Assembly (NCBI GenBank): GCA_902599315.1
Contig: CACKEY010000001.1
Span: forward strand, 485,328 to 549,327
DNA from: an uncultured SAR86 cluster bacterium
GTDB lineage: Bacteria > Pseudomonadota > Gammaproteobacteria > Magnimaribacterales > D2472
Reading direction: 5' to 3'
DNA: 64,000 nucleotides
Both the position numbers and the translations under genes were made by a program. The first letter of the stretch is position 1. The number at the start of each line of letters is the position of its first letter. The notes under the pieces were generated by a model. It searched no databases. It worked only from the letters and a program-made list of their open reading frames with translations, and was not told the origin of the DNA. Positions 42,335-50,747 of this stretch are shown in pieces.

Positions 42335-43918
42335 ATGATTAATTCTGATAACTTTTCATTAGATAAAAAAAATATTGATACAATTTTAGTACTAGATTTT
42401 GGATCTCAATATACGCAGCTCATTGCGAGAAGAATTAGAGAGTTAAACGTATTTTCTGAAATACTTCCATGGGATATCTCTGTTGACAGAATAAAGTCTT
42501 TGAATCCCAAGGGAGTTATTCTTTCTGGAGGCCCTGAATCAGTTACTGAATCTAATACGCCAAGAATTCCGAAAACAATTTTCGAATTAGAGGTGCCAGT
42601 TTTAGGCATCTGTTACGGTATGCAAACTCTTGCAGAACAATTTGGTGGGCAAGTTACTTCTTCAAAAAATAAGGAATTTGGCCATGCTAAAATTTTTATA
42701 GAGAGTGCTTCGTTACTATTTGATGGATTTATCTCAGGATCTTCAGTTGATGTTTGGATGAGTCACGGAGATCATGTATCAACTCTTCCAGATGAATTTA
42801 ATTTAATAGCTTCTACTTCATCAGCCCCTATTGCTGGCATGGAGCATTCTAAAAAACCTATTTATGCATTACAGTTCCATCCTGAAGTCACTCATACTAA
42901 ACAAGGCAATATTATCTTAGAAAATTTTACTCACAAGATTTGTAAATGTTCTGCACAATGGAAAATAGAAAATCTTATTGAGCAAAGAATAGATGAGATC
43001 AAAGGAAAAGTAGGAGATCAAAAAGTATTATTAGGTTTATCAGGAGGAGTTGACTCTTCTGTTACAGCAATGCTTTTAGATAGATCGATTGGAAGAAATT
43101 TAATTTGTGTTTTTGTTGATAATGGATTGCTTCGAAAAAATGAAGCTGCAGATGTTGAGAAATTGTTTAAAGACAAGATGGATTTAAATTTATTAGTTGT
43201 TGATGCTAAAAAAGTTTTTTATAGACATCTTAAAGGTATCTCAGATCCAGAACAAAAAAGAAAAATTATTGGCAGAACTTTTATCGATATTTTTGATAAT
43301 GAGGCTGCTAAATTAAAAGAAGAAGTTAATTTTTTAGCGCAGGGCACCATTTATCCAGATGTGATTGAATCATCTGGATCAGAATCTAAAGAGGCCAGAG
43401 TGATTAAATCTCATCATAATGTTGGCGGTCTTCCTGATGATATGAAGATGGAATTAGTAGAACCCCTTCGCGATTTATTTAAGGATGAGGTGAGGAAAAT
43501 GGGTTCTGAGCTTGGCCTTCCATTGGAGATGTTGAATCGACATCCATTTCCAGGTCCAGGATTAGGAGTAAGAATCCTTGGAGAGATTTCTGAAAAAAAA
43601 GTTTTAATTCTTCAGAGTGCTGATGCCATATTTATAGAGGAGCTAACCAAAGCAGGCTTGTATGATCAAGTTAGCCAAGCATTCTGTGCATTTCTTCCAA
43701 TAAAATCAGTAGGAGTTGTTGGAGACGAGAGAAGATATGCAGATGTGATAGCAATAAGAGCAGTTGAGACAGTAGATTTTATGACTGCTACTTGGGCCAA
43801 GCTTCCTCATGATTTTTTGGCTCGTGTTTCTAATCGAATTGTGAATGAGTTAGAGGACGTCAGCAGGGTGGTTTATGACATTTCAAGTAAACCGCCAGCT
43901 ACAATTGAGTGGGAGTAA
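42335..43918 (+). CDS. guaA: GMP synthase (glutamine-hydrolysing)
   Basis: 527-residue two-domain enzyme converting XMP to GMP. The glutaminase domain has GICYGMQ with nucleophile Cys93 and QFHPEVTHT with His182 and Glu184. The ATP-pyrophosphatase P-loop LSGGVDSSV lies near 234-242. The C-terminal dimerisation domain has [15 protein letters not shown] and ends ATIEWE. The start adds about 15 residues before [15 protein letters not shown] compared with E. coli, but no nearer ATG is available. The last codons are repeated at 44472-44490 (see findings). Its stop overlaps the ATG of the next gene. Confidence 0.97.
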   Translation: MINSDNFSLDKKNIDTILVLDFGSQYTQLIARRIRELNVFSEILPWDISVDRIKSLNPKGVILSGGPESVTESNTPRIPKTIFELEVPVLGICYGMQTLAEQFGGQVTSSKNKEFGHAKIFIESASLLFDGFISGSSVDVWMSHGDHVSTLPDEFNLIASTSSAPIAGMEHSKKPIYALQFHPEVTHTKQGNIILENFTHKICKCSAQWKIENLIEQRIDEIKGKVGDQKVLLGLSGGVDSSVTAMLLDRSIGRNLICVFVDNGLLRKNEAADVEKLFKDKMDLNLLVVDAKKVFYRHLKGISDPEQKRKIIGRTFIDIFDNEAAKLKEEVNFLAQGTIYPDVIESSGSESKEARVIKSHHNVGGLPDDMKMELVEPLRDLFKDEVRKMGSELGLPLEMLNRHPFPGPGLGVRILGEISEKKVLILQSADAIFIEELTKAGLYDQVSQAFCAFLPIKSVGVVGDERRYADVIAIRAVETVDFMTATWAKLPHDFLARVSNRIVNELEDVSRVVYDISSKPPATIEWE

Positions 43919-43919
43919 T
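43901..43919 (+). repeat. guaA 3'-end direct repeat, copy 1
   Basis: This 19-bp stretch encodes the final Thr-Ile-Glu-Trp-Glu-stop of guaA. It matches 44472-44490 at 18 of 19 positions, including the 16-mer ATTGAGTGGGAGTAAT. The 3' end of guaA is a known integration target for genomic islands carrying tyrosine recombinases. The copy also supplies the GGGAG ribosome-binding site of the downstream gene. Confidence 0.85.
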
Positions 43920-43920
43920 G

Positions 43921-44391
43921 ATGCGTACGCTAAAAATCAGCACCTATTTAGCAGCAGATTTAGAGACGGTTAAGAGTTATTTAATGACGCCAGCGCTACT
44001 CAATTATGTGGTGGCTGGTTTAATGAAATTCCATCCTATCGAACCAAATTTCTTTCCGTCAAAATGGGTTGAGGGGAAGTTCTCTGTAAAAATGTTCGCA
44101 TTTCATTTTTTACCCATCGGAAAACAAATTGTAGGTATAGAATTTCCACAAAAATCCGATCATTGGGTTCTCAGAGATAATGGAAGTGGTTCTATAGCAA
44201 AAACTTGGGATCATCTAATTTTTTTAGAATCGGAGGGAGGCGGAACTCGATATACAGATGAGGTTTCTATCGATGCTGGTCTTTTCACATTACCAATCTA
44301 TATCTACGCATTCATTTTTTACTCCTATAGACAAATGCGATGGCGGAAACTAGTAAATCTCAATTTTAGGGAGTTACAAAAGCAGAAATGA
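43921..44391 (+). CDS. SRPBCC (START-like) family protein
   Basis: About 157 residues with the SRPBCC/polyketide-cyclase-like fold: the N-terminal strand RTLKISTYLAADLETV, a long helix, a central beta-sheet (KIQKS-DHWVLRDN-like hairpins) and a C-terminal helix (YRQMRWRKLVNLNFRELQ). These proteins bind hydrophobic ligands or lipids; no specific ligand can be read. The second of two consecutive ATGs has the best spacing (5 nt) to the GGGAG site embedded in the guaA stop region. It is bracketed by a 19-bp direct repeat of the guaA end. A short ORF after the second repeat begins similarly (MTLK..., then DFE), suggesting a decayed duplicate. Confidence 0.75.
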   Translation: MRTLKISTYLAADLETVKSYLMTPALLNYVVAGLMKFHPIEPNFFPSKWVEGKFSVKMFAFHFLPIGKQIVGIEFPQKSDHWVLRDNGSGSIAKTWDHLIFLESEGGGTRYTDEVSIDAGLFTLPIYIYAFIFYSYRQMRWRKLVNLNFRELQKQK

Positions 44392-44399
44392 AGAACGAA

Positions 44400-44421
44400 A
44401 CTTGTAAACTACTTGTAAACT
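44400..44421 (+). repeat. Perfect tandem 11-bp repeat
   Basis: ACTTGTAAACT occurs twice head to tail, right after the SRPBCC stop. A related TTTGTAAAAG lies about 37 bp downstream, just before the second guaA-end repeat. Short direct repeats beside an att-like site resemble arm-type recombinase or excisionase binding sites; this is inference. Confidence 0.6.
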
Positions 44422-44471
44422 CAGTTTTGCCCCTCGCAAACCCTTGCTACATAAGGCTTTGTAAAAGTGTA

Positions 44472-44553
44472 ACTATTGAGTGGGAGTAATATAATGACTC
44501 TTAAATTTCATTTTTCTCTTTTAGTTGATTTTGAAATAAGTACAATCATTTGA
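44472..44553 (+). pseudogene. Duplicated guaA end plus remnant of an SRPBCC gene start
   Basis: The first 19 bp repeat the guaA 3' end (18 of 19 identical). After them a 19-codon frame starts at 44494 and ends at 44553. Its first residues MTLK and DFE line up with MRTLK and DLE at the start of the intact SRPBCC protein. A partial tandem duplication that decayed, or an att-site copy followed by chance similarity, would both explain it. No longer frame continues. Confidence 0.4.
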
Positions 44554-44579
44554 GAAAGATTTAGTAATTGCTTTATATT

Positions 44580-45314
44580 ATGAAAACCTCTAAGCCATTT
44601 TTGCCAACATTAATAGAACAAATAATTGACTTTATCGATATTTTTCACCAGTCAAGAATTTCAAGATTTTTTTCAAAAAAGAACTTAGATATTTTAATAG
44701 ACATAGGTGCCCATAAAGGTGAGTTTACCATTCATATGTTAAAAAATAATAATCTAAAAAAAATATATCTTTTCGAAGCTCAAAGTTCTGTTTTCAAGAA
44801 ATTGAAAGAAAATTTAAAGCCTCATCAGAAAAATCTTAGTGCATACAATATTGCATTAAATTCTTACGATGGAGTGGCAACTTTTTATGAAAATATTCTT
44901 TCAAGCACTTCATCATTCAAGCAGACCTCAAACTCGTCATGGGTTACTTTTAAAAAAACAGTTCTTGGATCCAAAGACATTATTAAATCCCAAGTTGATA
45001 TTGAAACTTATAAATTTGATACAGTTTATATGTCTTCTGAAAAAAAGATTGATCAAATCATGCCAGATGAAAATTCACTATTTAAAATAGATGTTGAGGG
45101 ATGTGAACTTGATGTGTTAAAGGGTGCTGACGAATTTATTACCAAAAGGATTCCTAAATATATACAAATAGAAGAAAACACTTTTAATATTTATCAAATC
45201 GATGATAGGGCCGCTGTTCGAAAATTTTTAAAAGATAGAGGATACATTAGAAAAAAGAGTTTTTTGTTTCCATTATGTAATTTCAAAGATATTATTTATC
45301 AGAGATCCAACTAA
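44580..45314 (+). CDS. FkbM-family methyltransferase
   Basis: 244-residue SAM-dependent methyltransferase of the FkbM type, usually an O-methyltransferase acting on sugars or natural products. ILIDIGAHKGEFTIHML (about 40-56) is the SAM motif, IYLFEAQSSVFKKLKENL (about 65-82) the second block, and SLFKIDVEGCELDVLKGAD (about 163-181) the signature FkbM DvEG motif. I chose the ATG at 44580 rather than a TTG four codons upstream. It is the first gene after the guaA-end repeat and opens the glycan region. It probably decorates a surface glycan; a second FkbM gene lies at 52392. Confidence 0.85.
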   Translation: MKTSKPFLPTLIEQIIDFIDIFHQSRISRFFSKKNLDILIDIGAHKGEFTIHMLKNNNLKKIYLFEAQSSVFKKLKENLKPHQKNLSAYNIALNSYDGVATFYENILSSTSSFKQTSNSSWVTFKKTVLGSKDIIKSQVDIETYKFDTVYMSSEKKIDQIMPDENSLFKIDVEGCELDVLKGADEFITKRIPKYIQIEENTFNIYQIDDRAAVRKFLKDRGYIRKKSFLFPLCNFKDIIYQRSN

Positions 45315-45350
45315 AGTGTATATGCTTATCATGAGGTTCAAAAAGTTAAA

Positions 45351-45956
45351 ATGGAAAAAAGTTTTGTAAAAAATTCTCTCTTTTCTACTCCCTTGTTTGA
45401 ATTTAATAATCTTGCTTTAGCGAATGAATTACGTTCTTATCTAACCTCCCTAAAAATAGATGGAATTGAATCACGTGTTGCAAAGCATATTAAACACAAT
45501 ATGTCTGAATCAAAATTCAATTTGTTTAATAGTGATGAAAAAATTATTAAGACAACACGTGCTTATATTGCATCTTGCATTAAAGATCTTTTAAATAATC
45601 TCACATCTAGAGACGATGATTATAAAATAGCATTCTCAGAAAGTTGGTATCATATAGGTGGCAAGAATAGTTCTCACGATGTTCATGCCCATATAAATTG
45701 CAGTTGGTGCGGTATATACTATATTGATTCGGGCGACAAAAATAAGGGCGGCCAAACCTTTTTTTGCAATCCGATTTTTTCGAATTTTCTAGATCTTGGG
45801 ACTTTACACCATAATGACACTGAGCATATTGTTACTCCAGAGGATGGCAAACTAATTCTTTTTCCATCCTACCTTAAGCATTTTCAATCTTTATACACAG
45901 GAGAGACAGAAAGAATTGTAATTGCTTTTAACTCTTCAATTATAGAAAAATTCTAA
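45351..45956 (+). CDS. 2OG-Fe(II) oxygenase (2OG-FeII_Oxy_5 type)
   Basis: 201-residue non-haem iron oxygenase. The double-stranded beta-helix landmarks are SESWYHIGG, the iron-ligand region HDVHAHINCSWCGIYYID (about 116-133), GGQTFFCNP, and KLILFPSYLKHFQSLYTGETERIVIAFN (about 170-196), with a distal His and a 2OG-binding Arg. The family is common in marine bacteria and cyanophages, and its substrates are mostly unknown. It lies 38 bp before a TPR-methyltransferase gene. A protein substrate (hydroxylation) or a glycan are both possible. Confidence 0.8.
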   Translation: MEKSFVKNSLFSTPLFEFNNLALANELRSYLTSLKIDGIESRVAKHIKHNMSESKFNLFNSDEKIIKTTRAYIASCIKDLLNNLTSRDDDYKIAFSESWYHIGGKNSSHDVHAHINCSWCGIYYIDSGDKNKGGQTFFCNPIFSNFLDLGTLHHNDTEHIVTPEDGKLILFPSYLKHFQSLYTGETERIVIAFNSSIIEKF

Positions 45957-45994
45957 TTAATATTAATTCAATTTAGATAGGTGAATTAATCATC

Positions 45995-47530
45995 ATGACA
46001 AGATCAAAAAGACCAGATCAATCTTCGCTTCAAAAATTATCAGATTATTATAAAAATAATAAATATATAGATGCTGAGAAACTTGCCACTTCTCTTACTA
46101 AAGCGTTCCCAAATCATGCATACAGTTGGAAAGTCCTTGGGGCAATATTTGGATTAACAAATAGGCAACTTGAGTGTTTGAATGCTTTTGAAACTGTCGT
46201 TAAATTGGAGCCAAATGATCCAGATGCACTTTTTAATTTAAGTATTGTTTTGCAAGATCTAGATAGATTCGAAGAAAGTAAAACAATTTGTGAACAGCTT
46301 CTTAAAATAAAACCAGATTTTGCAGCAGCTCATTTTAATTTAGGCTTCATTATGCAAAATTTAAATATACTCGATGGTAGTGAAAAAAGTTATAAAACCG
46401 CTATCTCTCTAAAACCGGATTGGGCAGAAGCATATTTTAATCTGGCTAACACTCAGCAAAAACTTAAAAAGCTTCAAGAAAGTGAATCTGCCTACAAGAG
46501 AGCAATTCAATACAAATCAAATTATTATGAGGCTTTCAATAACCTTGGAAATATTTATAAAACTCAAGGCAAATTTGATCTTGCAGCAGAAAATTATCAA
46601 TTAGCATTAAAAATAAATCCATCATATTCAGAAGCAAGAATAAATTTAAATACCGTTAACATGAGTTTAGTTCCAGCATGGCATTTAAAAATGATGAATG
46701 ATGAGATGAGGAATAAAGCTTATCTTGAGGCTATAAAATTAGCTGTTAATAATGAAAGCTATGTTCTTGAAGTAGGATCGGGTTCTGGTATTTTGTCTAT
46801 GATGGCTGCATCGTGCGGAGCAAAAAACATCATTTCATGTGAAAGTTCAAAATCAATATCAAATATTGCAAAAAAAGTAGTTTCAGAAAATGGATATGAA
46901 AATCAAATTTCTATAATAAATAAGCATTCTACTGAGTTAGTGATAGGAAGAGACCTTTCAAAAAAAGCCGACATCGTAATTTCTGAAATTCTTTCTGCAG
47001 GATTTGTAGGAGAGGCAGTGAGATCGACTATATTAGATGTAAAAGAAAGACTGCTTAAAAAAAATGGAAAAATTATTCCTGAAATGGGATTTATTAAAGT
47101 TGCTCTGGTTGAGGAAAATGATGAAATTTCAAATTCAGTTTTTGCATCCAAGTCTCAAGGCTTTGACCTATCTGAATTTAACTCAATTACTCAAACAGAA
47201 TTTAGTCTTAGTTTAAATCAAAAACCTAATTATTTAACTAATTCAATGAATGCTTTTTCAATTAATCTATATGAGGATGAGAGAATTGAAAAAAAAGAAA
47301 AAGTTATTAGGTTTGAAGTCACAAAGAGCGGATTGTGTTTGGGATTAATTCAGTGGCTAAAAATTAAAATTTATGATGATATTGAATATGAGAATAAGCC
47401 AGGTGAGGTAAATTCTCATTGGCCAACTCCTTTCTATAGGTTTGAGAAACCAATTAAATTAAAAAAAGGAGATTTAATTGAAATTAATGCATTCTTAGAT
47501 AAAGATGATATTTGTTTTTATAAATTATAG
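45995..47530 (+). CDS. TPR protein fused to an arginine-methyltransferase-like (PRMT) domain
   Basis: 511 residues. The N-terminal half (about 10-220) has five or six tetratricopeptide repeats (for example DALFNLSIVLQDLDRFEESK, AAHFNLGFIMQNL, AEAYFNLANTQQKL, YEAFNNLGNIYKTQGKF). The C-terminal half is a class I SAM fold with VLEVGSGSGILSMMAA (about 257-272). Two features are specific to protein arginine methyltransferases. The first is a double-Glu loop SEILSAGFVGE, with Glu331 and Glu340 nine residues apart as in PRMT1. The second is an HW loop, SHWPTPFYRF (His475-Trp476), in the position of the THW loop. Eukaryotic PRMT9 also joins TPRs to PRMT domains. Bacterial PRMT-like proteins are uncommon. 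Likely substrates are proteins recognised by the TPRs. Confidence 0.8.
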   Translation: MTRSKRPDQSSLQKLSDYYKNNKYIDAEKLATSLTKAFPNHAYSWKVLGAIFGLTNRQLECLNAFETVVKLEPNDPDALFNLSIVLQDLDRFEESKTICEQLLKIKPDFAAAHFNLGFIMQNLNILDGSEKSYKTAISLKPDWAEAYFNLANTQQKLKKLQESESAYKRAIQYKSNYYEAFNNLGNIYKTQGKFDLAAENYQLALKINPSYSEARINLNTVNMSLVPAWHLKMMNDEMRNKAYLEAIKLAVNNESYVLEVGSGSGILSMMAASCGAKNIISCESSKSISNIAKKVVSENGYENQISIINKHSTELVIGRDLSKKADIVISEILSAGFVGEAVRSTILDVKERLLKKNGKIIPEMGFIKVALVEENDEISNSVFASKSQGFDLSEFNSITQTEFSLSLNQKPNYLTNSMNAFSINLYEDERIEKKEKVIRFEVTKSGLCLGLIQWLKIKIYDDIEYENKPGEVNSHWPTPFYRFEKPIKLKKGDLIEINAFLDKDDICFYKL

Positions 47531-47542
47531 CTTTACTCGAGG

Positions 47543-47989
47543 CTAGATAATTTTTTCTGTATCTTTTTTAAATGCAAAAAATTTATAAAGTAAAAACGTT
47601 ATTAATGCGGGAAGACCTAATACAAATATATGGGCTATAGGCTCTGAAAATTTTTCAAATTCTGCTTTCATAAAAAGTTTTGTCAAAAAATCAAAAGCAA
47701 ACAATGCAAATGGAAGAAAAGAAAAATTTATTAGAAGAAACCTAATACCTTGTTTAGTTTTTGGAATATCTGAATAAGGGAAGACTAAATTTTGATACAA
47801 AATGAATGCTATAAATAATGAAATAATATAAGCACCTATAAAACTTATAACAGAGCTGAATTTTAAGAAGTTAAAAAAAATAATCCTTATTGAAAAGTTT
47901 GAAAGTGCAGCAAAACACCCTGCAAATACAAACTTTATAAATTGTTTAGAAAAGTACTGTAAAAGGAGATTTTTAAAAAAAAAATACAA
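47543..47989 (-). CDS. GtrA-family membrane protein
   Basis: 148-residue protein with four hydrophobic segments and the GtrA-family start QFIKFVFAGCFAALSNFSI. FILYQNLVF and the C-terminal FLLYKFFAF also match. GtrA-type proteins are thought to flip undecaprenyl-phosphate-linked sugars used to decorate O-antigen or teichoic acid. The only available start near the expected N-terminus is TTG. It follows the C-methyltransferase, GT2, SDR and membrane protein genes on the same strand, so it is the last gene of a four- or five-gene minus-strand operon. Confidence 0.8.
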   Translation of the reverse strand: MYFFFKNLLLQYFSKQFIKFVFAGCFAALSNFSIRIIFFNFLKFSSVISFIGAYIISLFIAFILYQNLVFPYSDIPKTKQGIRFLLINFSFLPFALFAFDFLTKLFMKAEFEKFSEPIAHIFVLGLPALITFLLYKFFAFKKDTEKII

Positions 47990-48002
47990 ATTTTTTTAGA
48001 AA

Positions 48003-49253
48003 TTATTCAATTATGTGGGGTTCAGGAAGGGGCACAATAAATTTTCCCTTGTAACCTAATTCTTTTAATTTTGGTATGAGCTCGTCAGCAATATGCCATG
48101 AAAATAATAAAGCATATTCAGGCTGCTTATCGTACAAATTATCTTCGTCTAAAACTGGTATTCTAGTTCCTGGCATATATTTACCGATTTTATGTGAGCC
48201 CTTAATTTCAACAATGCATTCAATTATATCTTGATCAAGCCCGACATAATTAACTAAAGTGCTAGCTCTTGATGGAGAGCTAATACCAAAAATTGTTTTA
48301 TTTTCATTCTTTATTGAACTCAATAAAGAATGAAGTTTGAGCTTTGACATTAAAACATCTTTTTTAAATTTATGAAGGCTGGGCAAGGATATTATTTCAG
48401 CTTCATCAGCCTTAATTTTTTCAATGCTTTTATCAACCTTTTGGAGATCACTTTTCGATGAATAAACTCTTATTGAGCCTCCGTGTGTAGGAATTTTTTT
48501 TGCAAAAAAAGGAGTTAAGTCGTTTTTCTTAAGAAGATAATCTAAGCTAGCCATTGAGTAATATCTTAAATGCTCGTGATAAATTGTGTCATATTGAAGT
48601 GTTTCTATTAGTGAAGCAAGGTAATGAGATTCGTTAATAAATATTCCATCATCAGTTAATAGTTTTGAAATAAGTTGAGTAACTTTATTTGGATCATCAA
48701 TATGGGCAAAAACATTCGTTGCCGTAATTAATCTAGCTTTCCCATGCTCTTTAAGAATTTTTTCAACAACGTCATCATTAAAATAATCTATTATCGTTGG
48801 TATACCCTTTTCAATAGCTAGCTTTCCAACTTCCTCTGGTGTAACGCCGAGCACTCTGTGACCATCTTTAAAGTTACTTAACAGGTTTCCATCATTAGAT
48901 CCAATATCAATTACTAAGTCATCCCCTTTTAAATTAAGCATTTTAGAGGACTCTTCATAAAGCTCAGCAAAATTTTCCCTTAAAATTTTGGTAGTACTAC
49001 TTGTATAAGGGTATTCAGGTGGGAATAGTACCGCTGCGTCAACTATTTGTCCTAACTGCACAAGTTTTGATTCTTCACAATACAAAAGCTCACAGGGATA
49101 TGATGGATTTTCATCTGCAGGCGTTCCAATTTTGACATAATCATTAACCGGAGGATGATAACCAAGAAATATAATTGACTCTAAATTCTTTGACCCAGAT
49201 ATTTGACACTCAGCAGAAATTCTAGAAGATTTTTTATTTTTTATGTTATTCAT
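48003..49253 (-). CDS. Sugar C-methyltransferase, second copy
   Basis: 416-residue paralogue of the 1759-2985 enzyme with the same three-domain plan. The SAM motif VIDIGSNDGN lies at 114-123, the YHEHLRYYS block near 225-233, and the C-terminal Rossmann-like domain begins near 320 (IFGISSPSRAS). The zinc site is imperfect: the first pair reads CQIS (Cys16 only) and the second CELLYC (Cys54, Cys59), so zinc binding may be altered. It overlaps the GT2 gene by 8 bp. The two copies are clearly diverged, so they probably act on different sugars. Confidence 0.84.
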   Translation of the reverse strand: MNNIKNKKSSRISAECQISGSKNLESIIFLGYHPPVNDYVKIGTPADENPSYPCELLYCEESKLVQLGQIVDAAVLFPPEYPYTSSTTKILRENFAELYEESSKMLNLKGDDLVIDIGSNDGNLLSNFKDGHRVLGVTPEEVGKLAIEKGIPTIIDYFNDDVVEKILKEHGKARLITATNVFAHIDDPNKVTQLISKLLTDDGIFINESHYLASLIETLQYDTIYHEHLRYYSMASLDYLLKKNDLTPFFAKKIPTHGGSIRVYSSKSDLQKVDKSIEKIKADEAEIISLPSLHKFKKDVLMSKLKLHSLLSSIKNENKTIFGISSPSRASTLVNYVGLDQDIIECIVEIKGSHKIGKYMPGTRIPVLDEDNLYDKQPEYALLFSWHIADELIPKLKELGYKGKFIVPLPEPHIIE

Positions 49254-50004
49254 TTATCATTCTCTGTTTTAAGCACAATGGAGTAATATTTTTTTGAAGC
49301 CATGTTGTCTCCAATCCATAAAAGTACCACCTAAGATACATTTTAAGCCAAAAAAACACTTTAAAATTACTTTTCCCTTCTTTTCTTTCAAGCCATTGAG
49401 CGGGGACCTCGTCTATTTGCCATTTTAATCTATTGCATTTAACAAGAATCTCCAAAGAATACGTAAATCCGTGAGTTGATTGAATATTTATTGTATTGAG
49501 GACTTTTCGAGAAAATAATCTAAATCCATTGCTGGCATCTCTAACGGGTATGCTTGAAAGAACATATAATGTAAATGAAGCTGTTCTTACAAGTATTGAT
49601 TTAATTATAGGACATCCAATCATAGAGCCTCCATCCATAAAACGGCTTGCAACGACAACCTCAGATCCATCAAGAAATTTTTGATACATTTCATCAATAA
49701 TTTTCTGATTGAATGTATCATCTCCTGGAAAAACGATTACACAATCAGCATTGCTTGCATCAAATCCAGATTTAACTGCATCACACGGCCCGGCTCCTTT
49801 ATTTTTAATAAATTCAATTTCACAAGCAGTTGATATTTTATTAATTGCTTCAAGGGTATTATCTTCATCAAAATCATAACAAATCAATATTCTAAACTTA
49901 GTTTTGACATGAAATTCAAGTAATTTAATAACTTCAATTATCGAGGCCCCCTCATTAAAAACTGGAATTACGATATCTATTGGATACTCTTCTATAAGTT
50001 TCAT
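49246..50004 (-). CDS. Glycosyltransferase family 2
   Basis: 252-residue GT-A enzyme, of the dolichyl-phosphate-mannose-synthase-like group. IDIVIPVFNEGASIIEV starts the nucleotide-binding fold (9-25). The DxD-like metal motif is in VFPGDDTFN near 90-98, and VASRFMDGGS and DASNGFRLFSRKVL (about 155-168) are characteristic. This group transfers sugars to undecaprenyl phosphate, often in partnership with GtrA-type flippases, and a gtrA gene lies two genes downstream. Start overlaps the SDR stop by ATGA on the minus strand. Confidence 0.88.
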   Translation of the reverse strand: MKLIEEYPIDIVIPVFNEGASIIEVIKLLEFHVKTKFRILICYDFDEDNTLEAINKISTACEIEFIKNKGAGPCDAVKSGFDASNADCVIVFPGDDTFNQKIIDEMYQKFLDGSEVVVASRFMDGGSMIGCPIIKSILVRTASFTLYVLSSIPVRDASNGFRLFSRKVLNTINIQSTHGFTYSLEILVKCNRLKWQIDEVPAQWLERKEGKSNFKVFFWLKMYLRWYFYGLETTWLQKNITPLCLKQRMINE

Positions 50005-50747
50005 GAACTTAAGATCTTCTTCATAAGTGAGATATTCATGGAAGCATTTTTAGCAATTTCAAAGTTGAGATTCTTGGTAATATCCGATCTTTTACATTTC
50101 TTTAGATTTGGTTTATGACTAATGTACCGTAAAAACTCAGTTGTTGCCTCATTACCAACATTTAAAACCCCATTGAATTCATCTTTTACTAAAAAATTAA
50201 TAATTTTTGCTAATCTATCTATTTCAATTGAGGAAGTAATTATGTCATCAGCAGATTCGCTGAATGGGATATTGAGCGGATCGAAGAATCTAGTTCTGAT
50301 TATGCAAAAATTTTCCAACGATCTTACAGTTGTTTCACCCCCAAGTTTTGACCAACCATAAATGTTATAAGGAATAGTAGGGGAATCCTCGTCATAGTTT
50401 CCATTGATGCATGGGTAAACTCCATCTGTCGAGATGTAGATAAATCTGATATTTGTTTTACAAGATTTTTCAATATCTCTTACTTTATTCACTAAATTGA
50501 GGGTTCCCTGTGTATTAATCAAGAAAGCCTTATTTGGATTTTCTTCACATTCCATCATTCTTGCCAATGCCGCACAATGAATAATTGTATTAAATGAATT
50601 TTGATTTAAAAATTTATTTACAGAAGTCTCTGAGGTTATATCAAGATCTTTGCTAGATGGAGATAAGAAAGATAAACCTTCATTAAATTCGAGTACTCTT
50701 TTACCAAGTTTGCCCGATGATCCAGTAATTAAAACTTTACTTCTCAT
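50001..50747 (-). CDS. RmlD-like sugar-nucleotide reductase (SDR)
   Basis: 248-residue SDR with RmlD-type layout. GSSGKLGKRVLE (9-20) is the NAD(P)-binding motif, ISTDGVYP (about 105-112) the Ser/Thr site, and YGWSK gives Tyr130/Lys134. CIIRTRFFDP follows. It may reduce a 4-keto-sugar in a second dTDP- or UDP-sugar branch alongside the C-methyltransferase of the same operon. It overlaps the upstream membrane-protein gene by 11 bp. Confidence 0.84.
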   Translation of the reverse strand: MRSKVLITGSSGKLGKRVLEFNEGLSFLSPSSKDLDITSETSVNKFLNQNSFNTIIHCAALARMMECEENPNKAFLINTQGTLNLVNKVRDIEKSCKTNIRFIYISTDGVYPCINGNYDEDSPTIPYNIYGWSKLGGETTVRSLENFCIIRTRFFDPLNIPFSESADDIITSSIEIDRLAKIINFLVKDEFNGVLNVGNEATTEFLRYISHKPNLKKCKRSDITKNLNFEIAKNASMNISLMKKILSS

